NCBI GenBank assembly: GCA_963812505.1
Contig: CAWEVM010000027.1
Location: 186,001 to 250,000, forward strand
DNA from: JAMXLO01 sp963812505
Lineage (GTDB): Bacteria > Pseudomonadota > Alphaproteobacteria > Acetobacterales > Acetobacteraceae
Direction: 5' to 3'
Length of the DNA stretch: 64,000 nt
The notes below the pieces were generated by a model. It ran no database searches, was not told the DNA's origin, and saw nothing but the letters and a program-made list of their open reading frames with translations. This document shows positions 33,306 through 42,374 of this stretch, in pieces (the first letter of the stretch is position 1; each line of letters begins with the position of its first letter). A program made the position numbers and the translations under genes.

Positions 33306-34629
33306 ATGAACGACATGCGTGTCCGCGCTGCGGTGTCGCCTCTGCGCCGCCGCTTCCCCGACGCCGCAACGCCACTGCCTTCGGTCGATGAACTGATTGC
33401 CGCCGAACGGCCCGAGGAGCCGATGCACTGCCTGCGTCCTGCGGTGGTCGAGGCGTCCGCGCGCGATTTCGCCGAGGTGTTTCCGAGCGATGTACTCTAC
33501 GCGGTGAAAGCCAATCCGGAGCCGGCGATGCTGCGTGCCGTCCACGCCGGCGGCGTGACGCATTTTGACTGCGCCTCGATCGGCGAGATCGCTCTGGTGC
33601 GTCAGATGTTCTCCGATGCCTCGATCCATTTCATGCACCCGGTCAAGTCGCGCGGCGCCATCCGCGAGGCGTGGCAGCGCCACGGTGTGCGGGACTTCGT
33701 GCTCGACAGCGCCGAGGAGCTGTCGAAGATCCGGTATGAAACGGCTGCGACCTGTGTTGCCGGTGAGCTTGGACTGATCGTCCGCCTCGCCATGCCAAAG
33801 GGGCCGGCGGTGCTGGATCTGTCTGGCAAGTTCGGCGCGGAGCCGGCGCTGGCGGCGGAGTTGCTGTGCGCGGCACGCCCTCATGCGAGGCGCCTCGGGC
33901 TCAGCTTCCATGTCGGTTCGCAATGCCTCGAGCCACTTGCCTGGCGAGATGCGCTGGCCTTGGTCGGGAAGGTGATCCGCGATGCCGGCGTGGCAATCGA
34001 GGTGATCGATGTCGGCGGCGGTTTCCCGGTGCGTTATCCGGATGTGGAGCCGCCGCCGCTCGGTGCATACCTCGCGGAAATCGAGGCAGGCTTCGAGCGT
34101 CTCGGCCTGCAGGACGCGCGGCTGTGGGCCGAGCCTGGCCGCACGCTTGTCGCCGGTGGCGCGTCGGTGGTCGTGCAGGTGCAGCATCGGCGCGGCGATG
34201 CGCTGTATATCAACGACGGCATTTACGGCGCGCTTGCGGATGCCGGCCCTCTTGGCTTTCGCTATCCAGTACCGGCTGATCCGGCCCGATGGACCGATGC
34301 CCACCTGTGCGCTGGTCGGCTTCTCGTTCTTCGGGCCAACCTGCGACAGCGCCGATGCCATGCGCGGGCCGTTCCACCTGCCTGCCGACGTGGCCGAAGG
34401 AGACTGGATCGAGATCGGCCAGCTCGGCGCCTATGGCGGCTGTCTGCGCACCGCGTTCAACGGCTTCGACCGCGCGCGCCTCGTCGAGGTGCGCGACGGT
34501 CCGTTGCTGACCGGAACTCAGGCCGCTCGCGAAGCCGCGACCGTCGAGCCTGTCAGCCGCGCGCGCAAATCCGCCACCGACATCACATGCGCCGTCGAGG
34601 CAGCGAGTATGACCAGAGTCGCGTGGTGA
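33306..34629 (+). CDS. Ornithine/lysine-type PLP decarboxylase (alanine-racemase fold), frameshifted near 34272
   Basis: Fold-type III decarboxylase making putrescine or cadaverine. Schiff-base Lys in DVLYAVKANPEP, HFDCAS, FHVGSQC, the phosphate-binding DVGGGFP, WAEPGR and the active-site Cys in FFGPTCDSADAM. The frame breaks at CC 34272-34273; removing one C gives FRYPVRLIRPDG and reads on through the Cys motif to 34629. The last ~40 residues (after DGPLLTGTQ) resemble no family C-terminus and lie antisense to the isochorismatase gene. Ornithine versus lysine preference is not readable. ATG 33306 follows a GTG at 33303. Confidence 0.88.
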
Positions 34630-35174
34630 ACGTCGGCATTCGGCATCGGCCCGAAGCCGCGATCCGGATAATCGTAGGTCGCCGTCGCGTCGGATAGAAA
34701 CGCAACGCGGTAGTTGCGGAACATCGCGTCGCGCGCCGTCGCATGACAGCAGTTCTCTGTCGTGGTTCCCGAGATGATGACCGTGTCGATGCCCCACTCA
34801 CGCAGAATGATATCGAGGTCCGTGCCGAAGAACGCACTGTAGCGATGCTTCTTGATCACGTGCTCGCCGGGCAGCGGGGCGAGATCAGGGTAGATGTCGA
34901 CGCCCGGCGTGCCGTCCACCAAAGCGTCACGCCTGGCGATTGGCGGATGCATGTCGTCGAACACGCCCATGTCGCAGCCATCGCGGCGATGCACGTGAGC
35001 GGTGAAGATAACATGGGTCCCGGCAGCGCGGCTCAGCCTCAGGGCCTCGGCAAGCCTTGGCACCATCGCGCGGGCCGCCGGTGTTTCCATTGGGGCGCCG
35101 GCGGCCACGAAATCGCTCTGCATATCCACCACGATCATCGCGGTCCTGGTGGGATCTAGCACATCGATCTGCAT
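34518..35174 (-). CDS. Isochorismatase family cysteine hydrolase
   Basis: 218 residues with a full catalytic triad: Asp in VVDMQSDFV, Lys in VIKKHRYSAFFGT and Cys in GTTTENCCHATARD. Family members hydrolyse amides (nicotinamidase, ureidoacrylate or N-carbamoyl amidohydrolases); the substrate is unassigned. ATG 35174 has GGAGGG upstream. Its 3' end overlaps the decarboxylase tail by about 110 bases, convergently. Confidence 0.9.
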   Translation of the reverse strand: MQIDVLDPTRTAMIVVDMQSDFVAAGAPMETPAARAMVPRLAEALRLSRAAGTHVIFTAHVHRRDGCDMGVFDDMHPPIARRDALVDGTPGVDIYPDLAPLPGEHVIKKHRYSAFFGTDLDIILREWGIDTVIISGTTTENCCHATARDAMFRNYRVAFLSDATATYDYPDRGFGPMPNADVHHATLVILAASTAHVMSVADLRARLTGSTVAASRAA

Positions 35175-35302
35175 TGTGAGGTTCCCTCCGTTTCGAGTGA
35201 CGCGACAGTGCACTGCCACAGGGCGGCACGACTTTTAGGCGCGCTTGATCGGTCCTTGAGGAACATGTGATTATTGCTTGAGAATTGCCCCATGGGGGGG
35301 AA

Positions 35303-36832
35303 ATGCAGTTTCGCTTTGCCGATCACGTGCTCGACGTGGCGCGCCGCGAGCTGCGGCGACACGGTCAACCGGTCGCGTTGGAACCGCAGGTTTTCGATCT
35401 GCTGGTACACCTGATCCGCAATCGCGACCGCGTTGTCAGCAAGGATGATCTGATAGGCGCGGTATGGGGCGGCCGGATCGTCTCGGAGTTGACTTTGACG
35501 AGCAGGATCAATGCCGCGCGCAAGGCGGTGGGCGACAGTGGGGAGGCACAGTGCCTGATCCGTACCTCGCCCCGCAAGGGCATCCGCTTCGTCGGGGAGG
35601 TGACCGATGCAGCCCCGGCAGAACCCCCGCCGCAGCATGTGCCGCAGGATCGACCATCGATCGCCGTGCTGCCGTTCGACAATCTGAGCGATGACCGCGA
35701 GCAGGACTACTTCGCCGATGGGATGGTCGAGGAGATCATCACCGGACTGTCGCGCATCAAATGGCTGTTCGTGATCTCGCGCAATTCCACATTCATTTAT
35801 AAGGGCAAGCCTATCGATGTGAAGACCGTCGGCCGGGAACTCGGGGTGAGATACGTGCTAGAGGGCAGCGTGCGGCGGTCGGGCAACCGTGTGCGGGTAG
35901 CTGGGCAGTTGATCGAGACCGAGACCGCTGCACATGTCTGGGCCGATCGATATGACGGCACTCTGGGTGATATTTTCGCACTACAGGACGAGATGACGAT
36001 GAGCGTCATCGGCGCCGTCGAACCGACCTTGCGCAAGGCAGAAGTCGAGCGTGCTCGGCGCAAGCGGCCGGACAACCTGGATGCTTACGACCTGTTTCTC
36101 CGTGCGCTGCCATTCGCATCAACCGCGATGCCGGAAAATGCGGACAGGGCACTTCACTTGCTGGAAGAGGCAATCCGGTTGGAGCCGGACTACGCCGCCG
36201 TCCATGGTTTCATCGCATGGTGCCACGAGCAGCGTTACTTGCGTGCGGGATTGCATGCCGCAACGCGTGAGGCAGCACTTCGCCACGCCCATGCGGCAAT
36301 CGCAGCCGGCGGCGACGACGCCATGGCGCTGGCGATGGGAGGCTTTGTGGTCGGGGTCCTGCAACGGAATTACGAGGCGGCGCTCGAGGCTTTGGACCGT
36401 TCGTTGGCGCTGAGCCCGTCTTCGGCGCTTGCATTTGGCTTCAGCTCGATCATCCGGACCTGGATGGGCGAGGATGCGACCGCGATCGAGCACGCGAAGC
36501 TGGGCATTCGCCTCAGTCCCTACGATCCGCTGATCTATCTGCCGTATGTCGGTCTCGCCTATGCCCACTTTTTCGTCGGGAACTTTGTCGAGGCGGCGAG
36601 CGCCGCGAGTCGCGCCTCTGCGGCAAATCCTCGGTTCAGCGTACCACGCTATTTGCACGCGGCGGCATTGGCCCGTCTCGGCCGGCTCGATGAAGCACGG
36701 TCTGTGGCCGCGGTTCTGCTTGAAGTGCAGCCCGGCTTTACGATCAGCGGATTGGCTTCCGGTAATATCACTACCCCGGAACGCATGGCTATGCTGGCCG
36801 GTGCGCTATCTCAGGTGGGATTGCCGGAGTAA
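35303..36832 (+). CDS. CadC-like winged-helix regulator with TolB-like and TPR domains
   Basis: About 509 residues. An OmpR/CadC-type winged helix (residues about 1-95: LEPQVFDLLVHLIRNRDRVV, RKGIRFVGEV), a TolB-N-like segment (SIAVLPFDNLSDDREQDYFADGM, given as a landmark), then TPR-like repeats. No TM helix is evident, so signals are probably cytoplasmic. Architecture common in Rhizobiales and Rhodospirillales; target genes unknown. It is divergent from the isochorismatase (128-base shared promoter gap) and 68 bases before the NHL/hydrolase pair, which it may control. ATG 35303 follows a G-tract. Confidence 0.88.
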   Translation: MQFRFADHVLDVARRELRRHGQPVALEPQVFDLLVHLIRNRDRVVSKDDLIGAVWGGRIVSELTLTSRINAARKAVGDSGEAQCLIRTSPRKGIRFVGEVTDAAPAEPPPQHVPQDRPSIAVLPFDNLSDDREQDYFADGMVEEIITGLSRIKWLFVISRNSTFIYKGKPIDVKTVGRELGVRYVLEGSVRRSGNRVRVAGQLIETETAAHVWADRYDGTLGDIFALQDEMTMSVIGAVEPTLRKAEVERARRKRPDNLDAYDLFLRALPFASTAMPENADRALHLLEEAIRLEPDYAAVHGFIAWCHEQRYLRAGLHAATREAALRHAHAAIAAGGDDAMALAMGGFVVGVLQRNYEAALEALDRSLALSPSSALAFGFSSIIRTWMGEDATAIEHAKLGIRLSPYDPLIYLPYVGLAYAHFFVGNFVEAASAASRASAANPRFSVPRYLHAAALARLGRLDEARSVAAVLLEVQPGFTISGLASGNITTPERMAMLAGALSQVGLPE

Positions 36833-36900
36833 AGTCCCCTGGTGAAGTACCGCCGCGTCGGTTGGCATCTGACGCGCGGGTTATCCGGGAGGAGGACACA

Positions 36901-37758
36901 ATGGCACAGACCTATGAGCTGATACGCGATTTTCTCAAATTGCCTGACGGCGAAAGGTTCGGGCTGGTCAGCCGGGTGGCGACCAATTCACAGGACCGCG
37001 TCTACGTCTTCCAGCGCAAGAACCCCCCGGTCGTGGTCTTCGATCGTGACGGGAAGTACCTCGGCGCCTGGGGCGCCGGCGAGGTCACGGATCCGCACGG
37101 TCTGAAGATCGTCGACGACGTTGTCTACACCACCGATCGCTCTGACTCGGTCGCGAAGTCGTTCACGCTGGATGGCAAACCACTGCTGGAACTCGGTGAG
37201 CGCGGCGTGCACTCTGACACCGGATGCACCGGCTCCCCCTGGCTGGCGGAACGCGCGGCAGGACCGTTCAATCATCCGACCGAGATGATGGCGCACCCCA
37301 ACGGCGACATCTACGTGACCGACGGCTATCGGAACTCGCGTGTGCATCGCTTCACGCGCGACGGCCGGCTTGTCACGTCATGGGGCACGCCTGGCAAGGC
37401 GCCAGGAGAATTCCATTTGCCGCACAGCATCGCGTTCGACGCTGAAGGCAGGCTTTACGTGGCCGACCGGTCGAACAAGCGAATCCAGATCTTCTCCCCC
37501 GACGGCGCCTATCTCGGCATGTGGACCGGCATGGGCGGCCCGAACGACATCACGCGCGGCAAGGATGGCAACTACTACATTGCCGAGCAGGAGGACGGCG
37601 ACAAGCCGGCTTATGTCTGCGTGCGCGATGCGACGGGCAACGTGCTCGCGCGCATGGAAAGCCGCCATGTCCACGGCGTCGGCGTGGATTCGCGCGGTGA
37701 CATCTACGCCGGATTGACCGTGGACCGCAGCGTCGACAAGTTTGTGCGAACCGCCTGA
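36901..37758 (+). CDS. NHL-repeat beta-propeller protein (PAL/SMP-30-like)
   Basis: 285 residues with repeated NHL blades: VVVFDRDGKYLGAWG, HPNGDIYVTDGYRNSRVHRF, FDAEGRLYVADRSNKRIQIF. No signal peptide. Similar to peptidyl-amidating-lyase/NHL proteins encoded beside hydrolases and amidohydrolases in catabolic clusters; the activity is not known. GGGAGGAGG upstream of ATG 36901 marks a strong start. Likely an operon with the hydrolase 22 nt downstream. Confidence 0.85.
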   Translation: MAQTYELIRDFLKLPDGERFGLVSRVATNSQDRVYVFQRKNPPVVVFDRDGKYLGAWGAGEVTDPHGLKIVDDVVYTTDRSDSVAKSFTLDGKPLLELGERGVHSDTGCTGSPWLAERAAGPFNHPTEMMAHPNGDIYVTDGYRNSRVHRFTRDGRLVTSWGTPGKAPGEFHLPHSIAFDAEGRLYVADRSNKRIQIFSPDGAYLGMWTGMGGPNDITRGKDGNYYIAEQEDGDKPAYVCVRDATGNVLARMESRHVHGVGVDSRGDIYAGLTVDRSVDKFVRTA

Positions 37759-37780
37759 GCGCAACCAAGGAGGAACTGCA

Positions 37781-38542
37781 ATGCCGTTCTACGAAAGAGG
37801 CGACGTCCGCATTCACTACGAAGAGGCCGGCTCAGGTTTTCCCGTGCTGTTCATCCCGGGCGGCGGGCTGAACTCGAACATCTCCTCCCTCACCGGCTTC
37901 GGGCCGTTCAACGCGATGGAGGAGTTCAAGGGCGAGTATCACTGCATCACGATGGACCTGCGCAACGCCAACGGCGGCCAGTCCTCAGGTCCACTCGAGA
38001 TCGACCGCCCGTGGGATGCTTACGCCGATGACCAGCTCGGCCTGATGGATCATCTTGGCATCAGGGAGTTCATGGTGATGGGCTTCTGCATCGGCGGCCC
38101 ATTCATTTGGAACCTTTTGAAGCGGGCACCTGATCGCATCGTCGCCGCCGTGCTGGCGCAACCCAGCGGATACCGACCGGAGATCCCCGACCTGTTCTAC
38201 CAGAACAACATCAAGGGTTGGGGCCCGCAGCTGTGCGAGCGGAGGCCCGATATCACGATGGCCATGGTCGATGCTTTCCTGAACAAGATGTACCGCTCCA
38301 ATGCCGACTTCGTCTTCACCGTGACACGCGATTTCGTGCGCTCCTGCAAGACGCCGATCCTCGTCCTGCCGGACGACGTGCCGGCGCATCCTTACGCGGT
38401 AGCCATCGAGTTAGCGCGTCTCGCGCCGAATTCCCAGGTGAGCATCTATCCGTGGAAGGAGACCAAGGAGCAGACTGCCGAAGCGCTGCGCCACGTGCAC
38501 ACGTTCCTGCGGGAACATGCGCCAGTGACGGCTGCCGAGTAG
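37781..38542 (+). CDS. Alpha/beta hydrolase with Cys at the nucleophile position
   Basis: 253 residues. Oxyanion region LFIPGGGLNSN, nucleophile elbow VMGFCIGGPF (G-x-C-x-G rather than G-x-S-x-G), and a late Asp/His region (PDDVPAHPYA). A Cys nucleophile is known in dienelactone hydrolase-type enzymes, so lactone or thioester substrates are plausible; this is inference. AAGGAGG before ATG 37781. Confidence 0.88.
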   Translation: MPFYERGDVRIHYEEAGSGFPVLFIPGGGLNSNISSLTGFGPFNAMEEFKGEYHCITMDLRNANGGQSSGPLEIDRPWDAYADDQLGLMDHLGIREFMVMGFCIGGPFIWNLLKRAPDRIVAAVLAQPSGYRPEIPDLFYQNNIKGWGPQLCERRPDITMAMVDAFLNKMYRSNADFVFTVTRDFVRSCKTPILVLPDDVPAHPYAVAIELARLAPNSQVSIYPWKETKEQTAEALRHVHTFLREHAPVTAAE

Positions 38543-38550
38543 GCAGAAAG

Positions 38551-38668
38551 GAAGAAAGCTTTAACCGCAAATGTAGAAAGCAGATGATGCAAAACACGTA
38601 GATAGTTCAATCTCTCTATTTGCGTGTTTTGCATGCATCTGCCTCTTATCTGCGTTTAATGCTTTCTT
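38551..38668. repeat. Long imperfect palindrome between convergent genes
   Basis: The left arm (38551-38605, AAGAAAGCTTTAACCGCAAA through ATGCAAAACACG) and right arm (38614-38668, CGTGTTTTGCAT through GCTTTCTT) are about 80% complementary over ~54 bases with an 8-base spacer. It fills the whole gap between the hydrolase stop (38542) and the LysR stop (38670). It is A/T-rich compared with flanks. It could be a bidirectional terminator, a REP/MITE-like element, or both. Confidence 0.75.
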
Positions 38669-38669
38669 G

Positions 38670-39581
38670 TTATGGTGGCGGCGGCGCGACGGCGCCCGGA
38701 GCGACGGAGCCGATCAGCCACTCGCGGAACAGCGCGATCTTCGGCATGTCCGCGGTCGCCTCGGGCGCGACAATGTAGAACCCGGCATCCGCCGGCAGCA
38801 CGACATTGAACGGCACCACGAGTTGGCCCGCGGCAATGTCCGCCTCGACGAAACGGGTGCGGCCGAGCGCAACGCCCAGGCCATCAACTGCCGCCTGAAT
38901 CGCCATGAAGCTCTGATCGAAGCTCAGACCGCGCCGCGTCGCGAGCGAGACCGGCAGCCCGGCGGCGGTCAGCCAGAGCTGCCAGTCCTCGCGTGACACC
39001 GTCGCGTGCAGCAGCGTGTGGTGCGCGAGGTCTTCCGGCGTTCGCAGCGGATTCTCGCCCGTGACCAGCGAGGGACTGCACACCGGGAACATGTCCTCGG
39101 CCATCAGCCAGTCCGTGCGCAGTCCCGGCCAGTTGCCACGGCCGTAACGCACCGCCATGTCCACTTCGTCGCGCTGGAAATCCACCAGGTGCGACGAGGT
39201 GGTGATGCGCACCTCGATGCCGGGATTGGCGTCCTGGAACGCGGCCACGCGAGTGACCAGCCATTTGGCGGCGAGCGAGGCCGTCGTGCTGACGGTTAGC
39301 AGCCCTTCGCGCTCCGGTCGGCGCAATCGTTCCGTCGCACGCCGCAGGTCCTCGAACGCGCCGCGCACCGCAGGCAAATAAGACTCCGCCTCACGTGTCA
39401 GCTCCAGCGCGCGATTGCGGCGCACAAACAGGGGAATTCCAAGCTGCTCCTCCAGCCGCCGGATCAGGTGGCTGATCGCGGTCTGGGTGACGTTCAGCTC
39501 GTCGGCGGCGCGGGTGAAGCTGAGGTGCCGCGCCGCTGCCTCGAAGGCACGCAGCCCGGTGAGCGAGGGAAGAGTCGCCAT
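38670..39581 (-). CDS. LysR family transcriptional regulator (GcvA-like)
   Basis: 303 residues: N-terminal winged HTH (LRAFEAAARHLSFTRAADEL, TQTAISHLIRRLEEQLG) and a periplasmic-binding-like effector domain (DEVDMAVRYGRG, SFDQSFMAIQAAVDGLGVALG) typical of the GcvA subgroup. Unusual Pro-rich end APPPP. Divergent from the DUF1127 gene; it may regulate that or the CmcJ-like gene, unproven. Confidence 0.9.
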   Translation of the reverse strand: MATLPSLTGLRAFEAAARHLSFTRAADELNVTQTAISHLIRRLEEQLGIPLFVRRNRALELTREAESYLPAVRGAFEDLRRATERLRRPEREGLLTVSTTASLAAKWLVTRVAAFQDANPGIEVRITTSSHLVDFQRDEVDMAVRYGRGNWPGLRTDWLMAEDMFPVCSPSLVTGENPLRTPEDLAHHTLLHATVSREDWQLWLTAAGLPVSLATRRGLSFDQSFMAIQAAVDGLGVALGRTRFVEADIAAGQLVVPFNVVLPADAGFYIVAPEATADMPKIALFREWLIGSVAPGAVAPPPP

Positions 39582-39693
39582 GACCCCAGTCTAGCATGAG
39601 CCTGTGTCATGCGAAGGCTGACAAACTATCCTTTGTCCTGCCCCAAGCGCAGGGCCATTTTGCGCTCAGTTCTGAATGAGAGGAGCAACGGCC

Positions 39694-39939
39694 ATGGCCG
39701 GGCTTGCAACTACATCCCTGATAAATTCTCAGCCGCTGGCGGCGCGGCCGTGGGGCGACGGACGCCGGAGCCTGTTGGCACGGATCGCCTCGACACTGCG
39801 CCTCTGGCGCCAGCGGAGCCGCGAGCGGCGCGCGCTCGCCCGCTTGACCGAGCGCGAGCTGGCGGACTTCGGCGCCTCGACAGCCGACGTGTATCGCGAA
39901 CTCTCCGCCCCAGTCTGGCGCGTATTGCCGCCGTGCTGA
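39694..39939 (+). CDS. DUF1127 small basic protein
   Basis: 81 residues; the C-terminal DUF1127 motif reads LARLTERELADFGASTADVY with Arg-rich flanks (WRQRSRERR). Family members are linked to RNA binding and phosphate or stress responses in alphaproteobacteria. ATG 39694 is preferred over 39676 because GAGAGGAG lies 9 nt before it. Followed by the CmcJ-like gene. Confidence 0.82.
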   Translation: MAGLATTSLINSQPLAARPWGDGRRSLLARIASTLRLWRQRSRERRALARLTERELADFGASTADVYRELSAPVWRVLPPC

Positions 39940-39976
39940 CGCCCGCCGCCAATCTCACCCCGAGGAGGACAGACAC

Positions 39977-40816
39977 ATGAATGGTGACCGCGTAGACCAT
40001 CTGCCTCATGTCGATGCGACGTTGAACTATCTGGCTCCGATGACCGAGCGGCCGCGCAACTACACCTTCGATCCGCCGCCCGGCGTGCCGCGTTCGAACT
40101 CGGAACGCGAGACCCATACCGTGGCGATACACGATGTGCGTCCGGTCATTGATGACGTCACGCTCGACCGCGAAGGCTTCGCTGTGCTGCGCAACGCAAG
40201 CGCGGTCCATGACTTCTGGGACGAGGACGAAGTTCGCCGCGTCTACTATCCGGAAGTACAGCGCGCGATCGCCGAGGCGACCGGTGCCAGCAAGGTATAC
40301 ATCTTCGACCATACGCTCCGGCGACGTGTGCGTGGCGCGGCCGATCGGGTCCCTGGAACGCCCCGTCAGCCAGCGACCGGTGTGCATGTCGATCATACGG
40401 CGACGTCCGGACCGCAGCGGGTGCGCGACTTCTTCGGCGATGAAGCGGAGGAGTTGCTGCGTGGCCGCGTGCAGGTGATCAACCTATGGCGGCCGATCCG
40501 TGGTCCGTTGCGCGATGCGCCGCTCGCAGTATGCGACGCCGGCTCAGTTGCGCCTGGCGATCTCGTGCCGTCCGATCTGGTGTACCAGAGCCGCGTTGGC
40601 GAGACTTACGGCGTTACGTACAATCCTGCGCATCGCTGGTTCTATGTTCCCGAGATGCAGCCCGACGAAGCCCTGCTGCTGAAGTGCTTCGATTCAGCAA
40701 CCGATGGCCGGGCGCGCTTCGCACCGCACACGGCGTTTGAGGATCCGACCGCGCCGGCGGATGTGCTGCCGCGCGAAAGCATCGAGATCAGAACTCTGGT
40801 CTTCCACGAGGCGTGA
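39977..40816 (+). CDS. CmcJ/NvfI family putative hydroxylase
   Basis: 279 residues. Family landmarks: FDHTLRRRVRG, GVHVDHT (His/Asp of a 2-His-1-carboxylate-like site), INLWRPIRGP, LAVCDAGSV, YNPAHRWFYVPEMQPDEALL, FAPHTAFEDP. CmcJ assists cephamycin 7-alpha-hydroxylation and NvfI is a fungal iron/2-oxoglutarate enzyme; most bacterial members are uncharacterised. GAGGAGG upstream of ATG 39977. The last bases run into a hairpin shared with convergent folE. Confidence 0.87.
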   Translation: MNGDRVDHLPHVDATLNYLAPMTERPRNYTFDPPPGVPRSNSERETHTVAIHDVRPVIDDVTLDREGFAVLRNASAVHDFWDEDEVRRVYYPEVQRAIAEATGASKVYIFDHTLRRRVRGAADRVPGTPRQPATGVHVDHTATSGPQRVRDFFGDEAEELLRGRVQVINLWRPIRGPLRDAPLAVCDAGSVAPGDLVPSDLVYQSRVGETYGVTYNPAHRWFYVPEMQPDEALLLKCFDSATDGRARFAPHTAFEDPTAPADVLPRESIEIRTLVFHEA

Positions 40817-40823
40817 TAACCAG

Positions 40824-40850
40824 GGGCGGCGGGTTCAGTGCTCGCCGCCC
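40824..40850. terminator. Hairpin between convergent CmcJ-like gene and folE
   Basis: GGGCGGCG (40824-40831) pairs with CGCCGCCC (40843-40850) around an 11-base loop. It lies across the folE stop and just after the CmcJ-like stop. No T-run follows on either strand, so termination would be inefficient or Rho-aided. Confidence 0.4.
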
Positions 40851-41473
40851 ATCCCCTTGCCGTTGCCGATCATCGCCAAAACCTCGCGCCGCGTCGTAGG
40901 GTCGTCGCGGAACGCGCCCAGCATGCGGCTCGTCACCATCGTCACGCCAGGCTTGTGCACGCCGCGCGTCGTCATGCATTGGTGCGCCGCCTCGATCACC
41001 ACCGCGACGCCGCGCGGCTCCAGCACCTGCTGAATGGTATTGGCGATCTGCGCGGTCAGCTTCTCCTGGATCTGTAGCCGCCTCGCATAGGCATCCACCA
41101 CGCGCGCCAGTTTGCTGATCCCCACTACGCGGCGGTGCGGCAGATAGGCGACGTGCGCGCGGCCGATGATCGGCACCATGTGATGCTCGCAATGGCTTTC
41201 CAGGCGGATGTCGCGCAGCAGCACGATTTCGTCGTAGCCGTCGGTCTCCTCGAAGGTGCGCTCCAGCAGCGCGACCGGATCGATCTCGTAGCCGGCGAAG
41301 AACTCCTCATAGGCCCGCGCGACGCGGGCTGGCGTATCAACCAACCCCTCGCGCGATGGATCGTCGCCGGCCCAGCGAAGCAGAGTGCGGATGGCCGCTT
41401 CGGTCTCTTCGCGCGTCGGTCGGTCGGTCGAGGCTTCGGTTGTCGCGCGGGCGACAGGCGTGACGATGTTCAC
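40835..41473 (-). CDS. folE: GTP cyclohydrolase I
   Basis: First enzyme of tetrahydrofolate synthesis, GTP to dihydroneopterin triphosphate. 212 residues. Catalytic/zinc motifs ESHCEHHMVPIIG (Cys and His ligands), SKLARVVDAYARRLQIQE, and the second Cys ligand in EAAHQCMTTRGV. Length and motifs are fully typical of type IA. ATG 41473. Confidence 0.96.
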   Translation of the reverse strand: MNIVTPVARATTEASTDRPTREETEAAIRTLLRWAGDDPSREGLVDTPARVARAYEEFFAGYEIDPVALLERTFEETDGYDEIVLLRDIRLESHCEHHMVPIIGRAHVAYLPHRRVVGISKLARVVDAYARRLQIQEKLTAQIANTIQQVLEPRGVAVVIEAAHQCMTTRGVHKPGVTMVTSRMLGAFRDDPTTRREVLAMIGNGKGMGGEH

Positions 41474-41571
41474 CGCGCAATTCCTCCCAGGAGGGTATCA
41501 GGGAAGCGGCGCCACCTGACGCCGCGGTAGGGATATAAGGCCAGCGAGCGGGCACACAACCCGCTTGGTGG

Positions 41572-41976
41572 TCAATGCACCCTACCGCTCTGGTGGGGGC
41601 TGTCCAGACTGAACGCCGGAATGGCCACATCGAAGTTCTCGCCCGAGGACGGCACCACCATGTGGTAGGCGCCCACCATGAAGCCGGACGGCGTGTCGAG
41701 CGGCGTGCCCGAGGTGTATTCGAAACTCTCGCCCGGCTCGAGCAGCGGCTGCTCGCCGACCACGCCGGCGCCATGCACGTGCTGCGTGCGCCCGCGCGCG
41801 TCGGTGATCTGCCAGGTGCGGCGCAGCAACTGCACCGGCTCACGCCCCTGGTTCTCAATCTTCACGCGATACGCCCAGACGAAGTGGCTGTCGTCCGGCT
41901 CGGACTGATCCTCCAGGTAGAAGGACCGCACGGTGACACGGACGCTGTGAGTGATCTTCGAATAGGCTTCAGCCAT
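41572..41976 (-). CDS. apaG: ApaG domain protein (CorD)
   Basis: 134-codon frame with a fibronectin-III-like ApaG fold. Landmarks YKITHSVRVTV-type N-terminus (SKITHSVRVTVRSFYLED), NQGREPVQLLRRTWQITDA and the loop GVVGEQPLLEPGESFEYTSG. The function is debated (metal/nucleotide-linked homeostasis). ATG 41976 is chosen; the upstream ATG at 42009 adds unsupported residues. Confidence 0.93.
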   Translation of the reverse strand: MAEAYSKITHSVRVTVRSFYLEDQSEPDDSHFVWAYRVKIENQGREPVQLLRRTWQITDARGRTQHVHGAGVVGEQPLLEPGESFEYTSGTPLDTPSGFMVGAYHMVVPSSGENFDVAIPAFSLDSPHQSGRVH

Positions 41977-42087
41977 GGCACGACCGGTTCGCTGGGAGGG
42001 GCGATTCAAGGCGAGTGGGCGGGCATTGTCCAGTAGAGCGGCGAGGACATCGCTGGTTGATTGGAAGTGCGAGTTGCATTTGCTTAC

Positions 42088-42112
42088 GGACTAGACTAAA
42101 TAGACTTAGTCC
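42088..42112. promoter_or_regulatory. Operator-like palindrome upstream of the toxin-antitoxin operon
   Basis: GGACTA (42088-42093) and TAGTCC (42107-42112) flank a 13-base centre with a TAGACTAAATAGACTT half-repeat. It is A/T-rich against its surroundings and sits 13 nt before the antitoxin ATG, overlapping where the promoter should be. This matches antitoxin autoregulation sites. Confidence 0.6.
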
Positions 42113-42125
42113 ACAGGAGCCGGGC

Positions 42126-42374
42126 ATGCGCACGGTGAATATCCACGAAGCGAAGACGCATCTGTCGCGCCTCGTCGAACAAGCCGCCAAGGGCGAGCCG
42201 TTCGTGATTGCCAAGGCGGGCAGGCCGCTGGTGAAGGTCGTGCCACTCGATGCCCCGTCGCCAGGGCAGGTCAGGCGCCTGGGGTTCATGACAGGCCTCA
42301 TCTCGGTGCCCGACGATTTCGACGAGATGGGCAGGTCCGAAATCGCACGCCTGTTCGGCGACGATGGCACGTGA
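42126..42374 (+). CDS. Phd/YefM-type antitoxin
   Basis: 82 residues: N-terminal Phd/YefM DNA-binding fold (VNIHEAKTHLSRLVEQAAKG, FVIAKAGRPLVKVVPLD) and a C-terminal segment that should bind the toxin. Neutralises the PIN toxin encoded next and probably represses via the palindrome 13 nt upstream. AGGAG precedes ATG 42126. Stop and toxin start overlap (GTGA). Confidence 0.92.
   Translation: MRTVNIHEAKTHLSRLVEQAAKGEPFVIAKAGRPLVKVVPLDAPSPGQVRRLGFMTGLISVPDDFDEMGRSEIARLFGDDGT

Noticed and set aside
33108..34361. 417-codon minus-strand ORF
   Set aside because: Antisense to the decarboxylase, whose motifs are complete after correcting one base.
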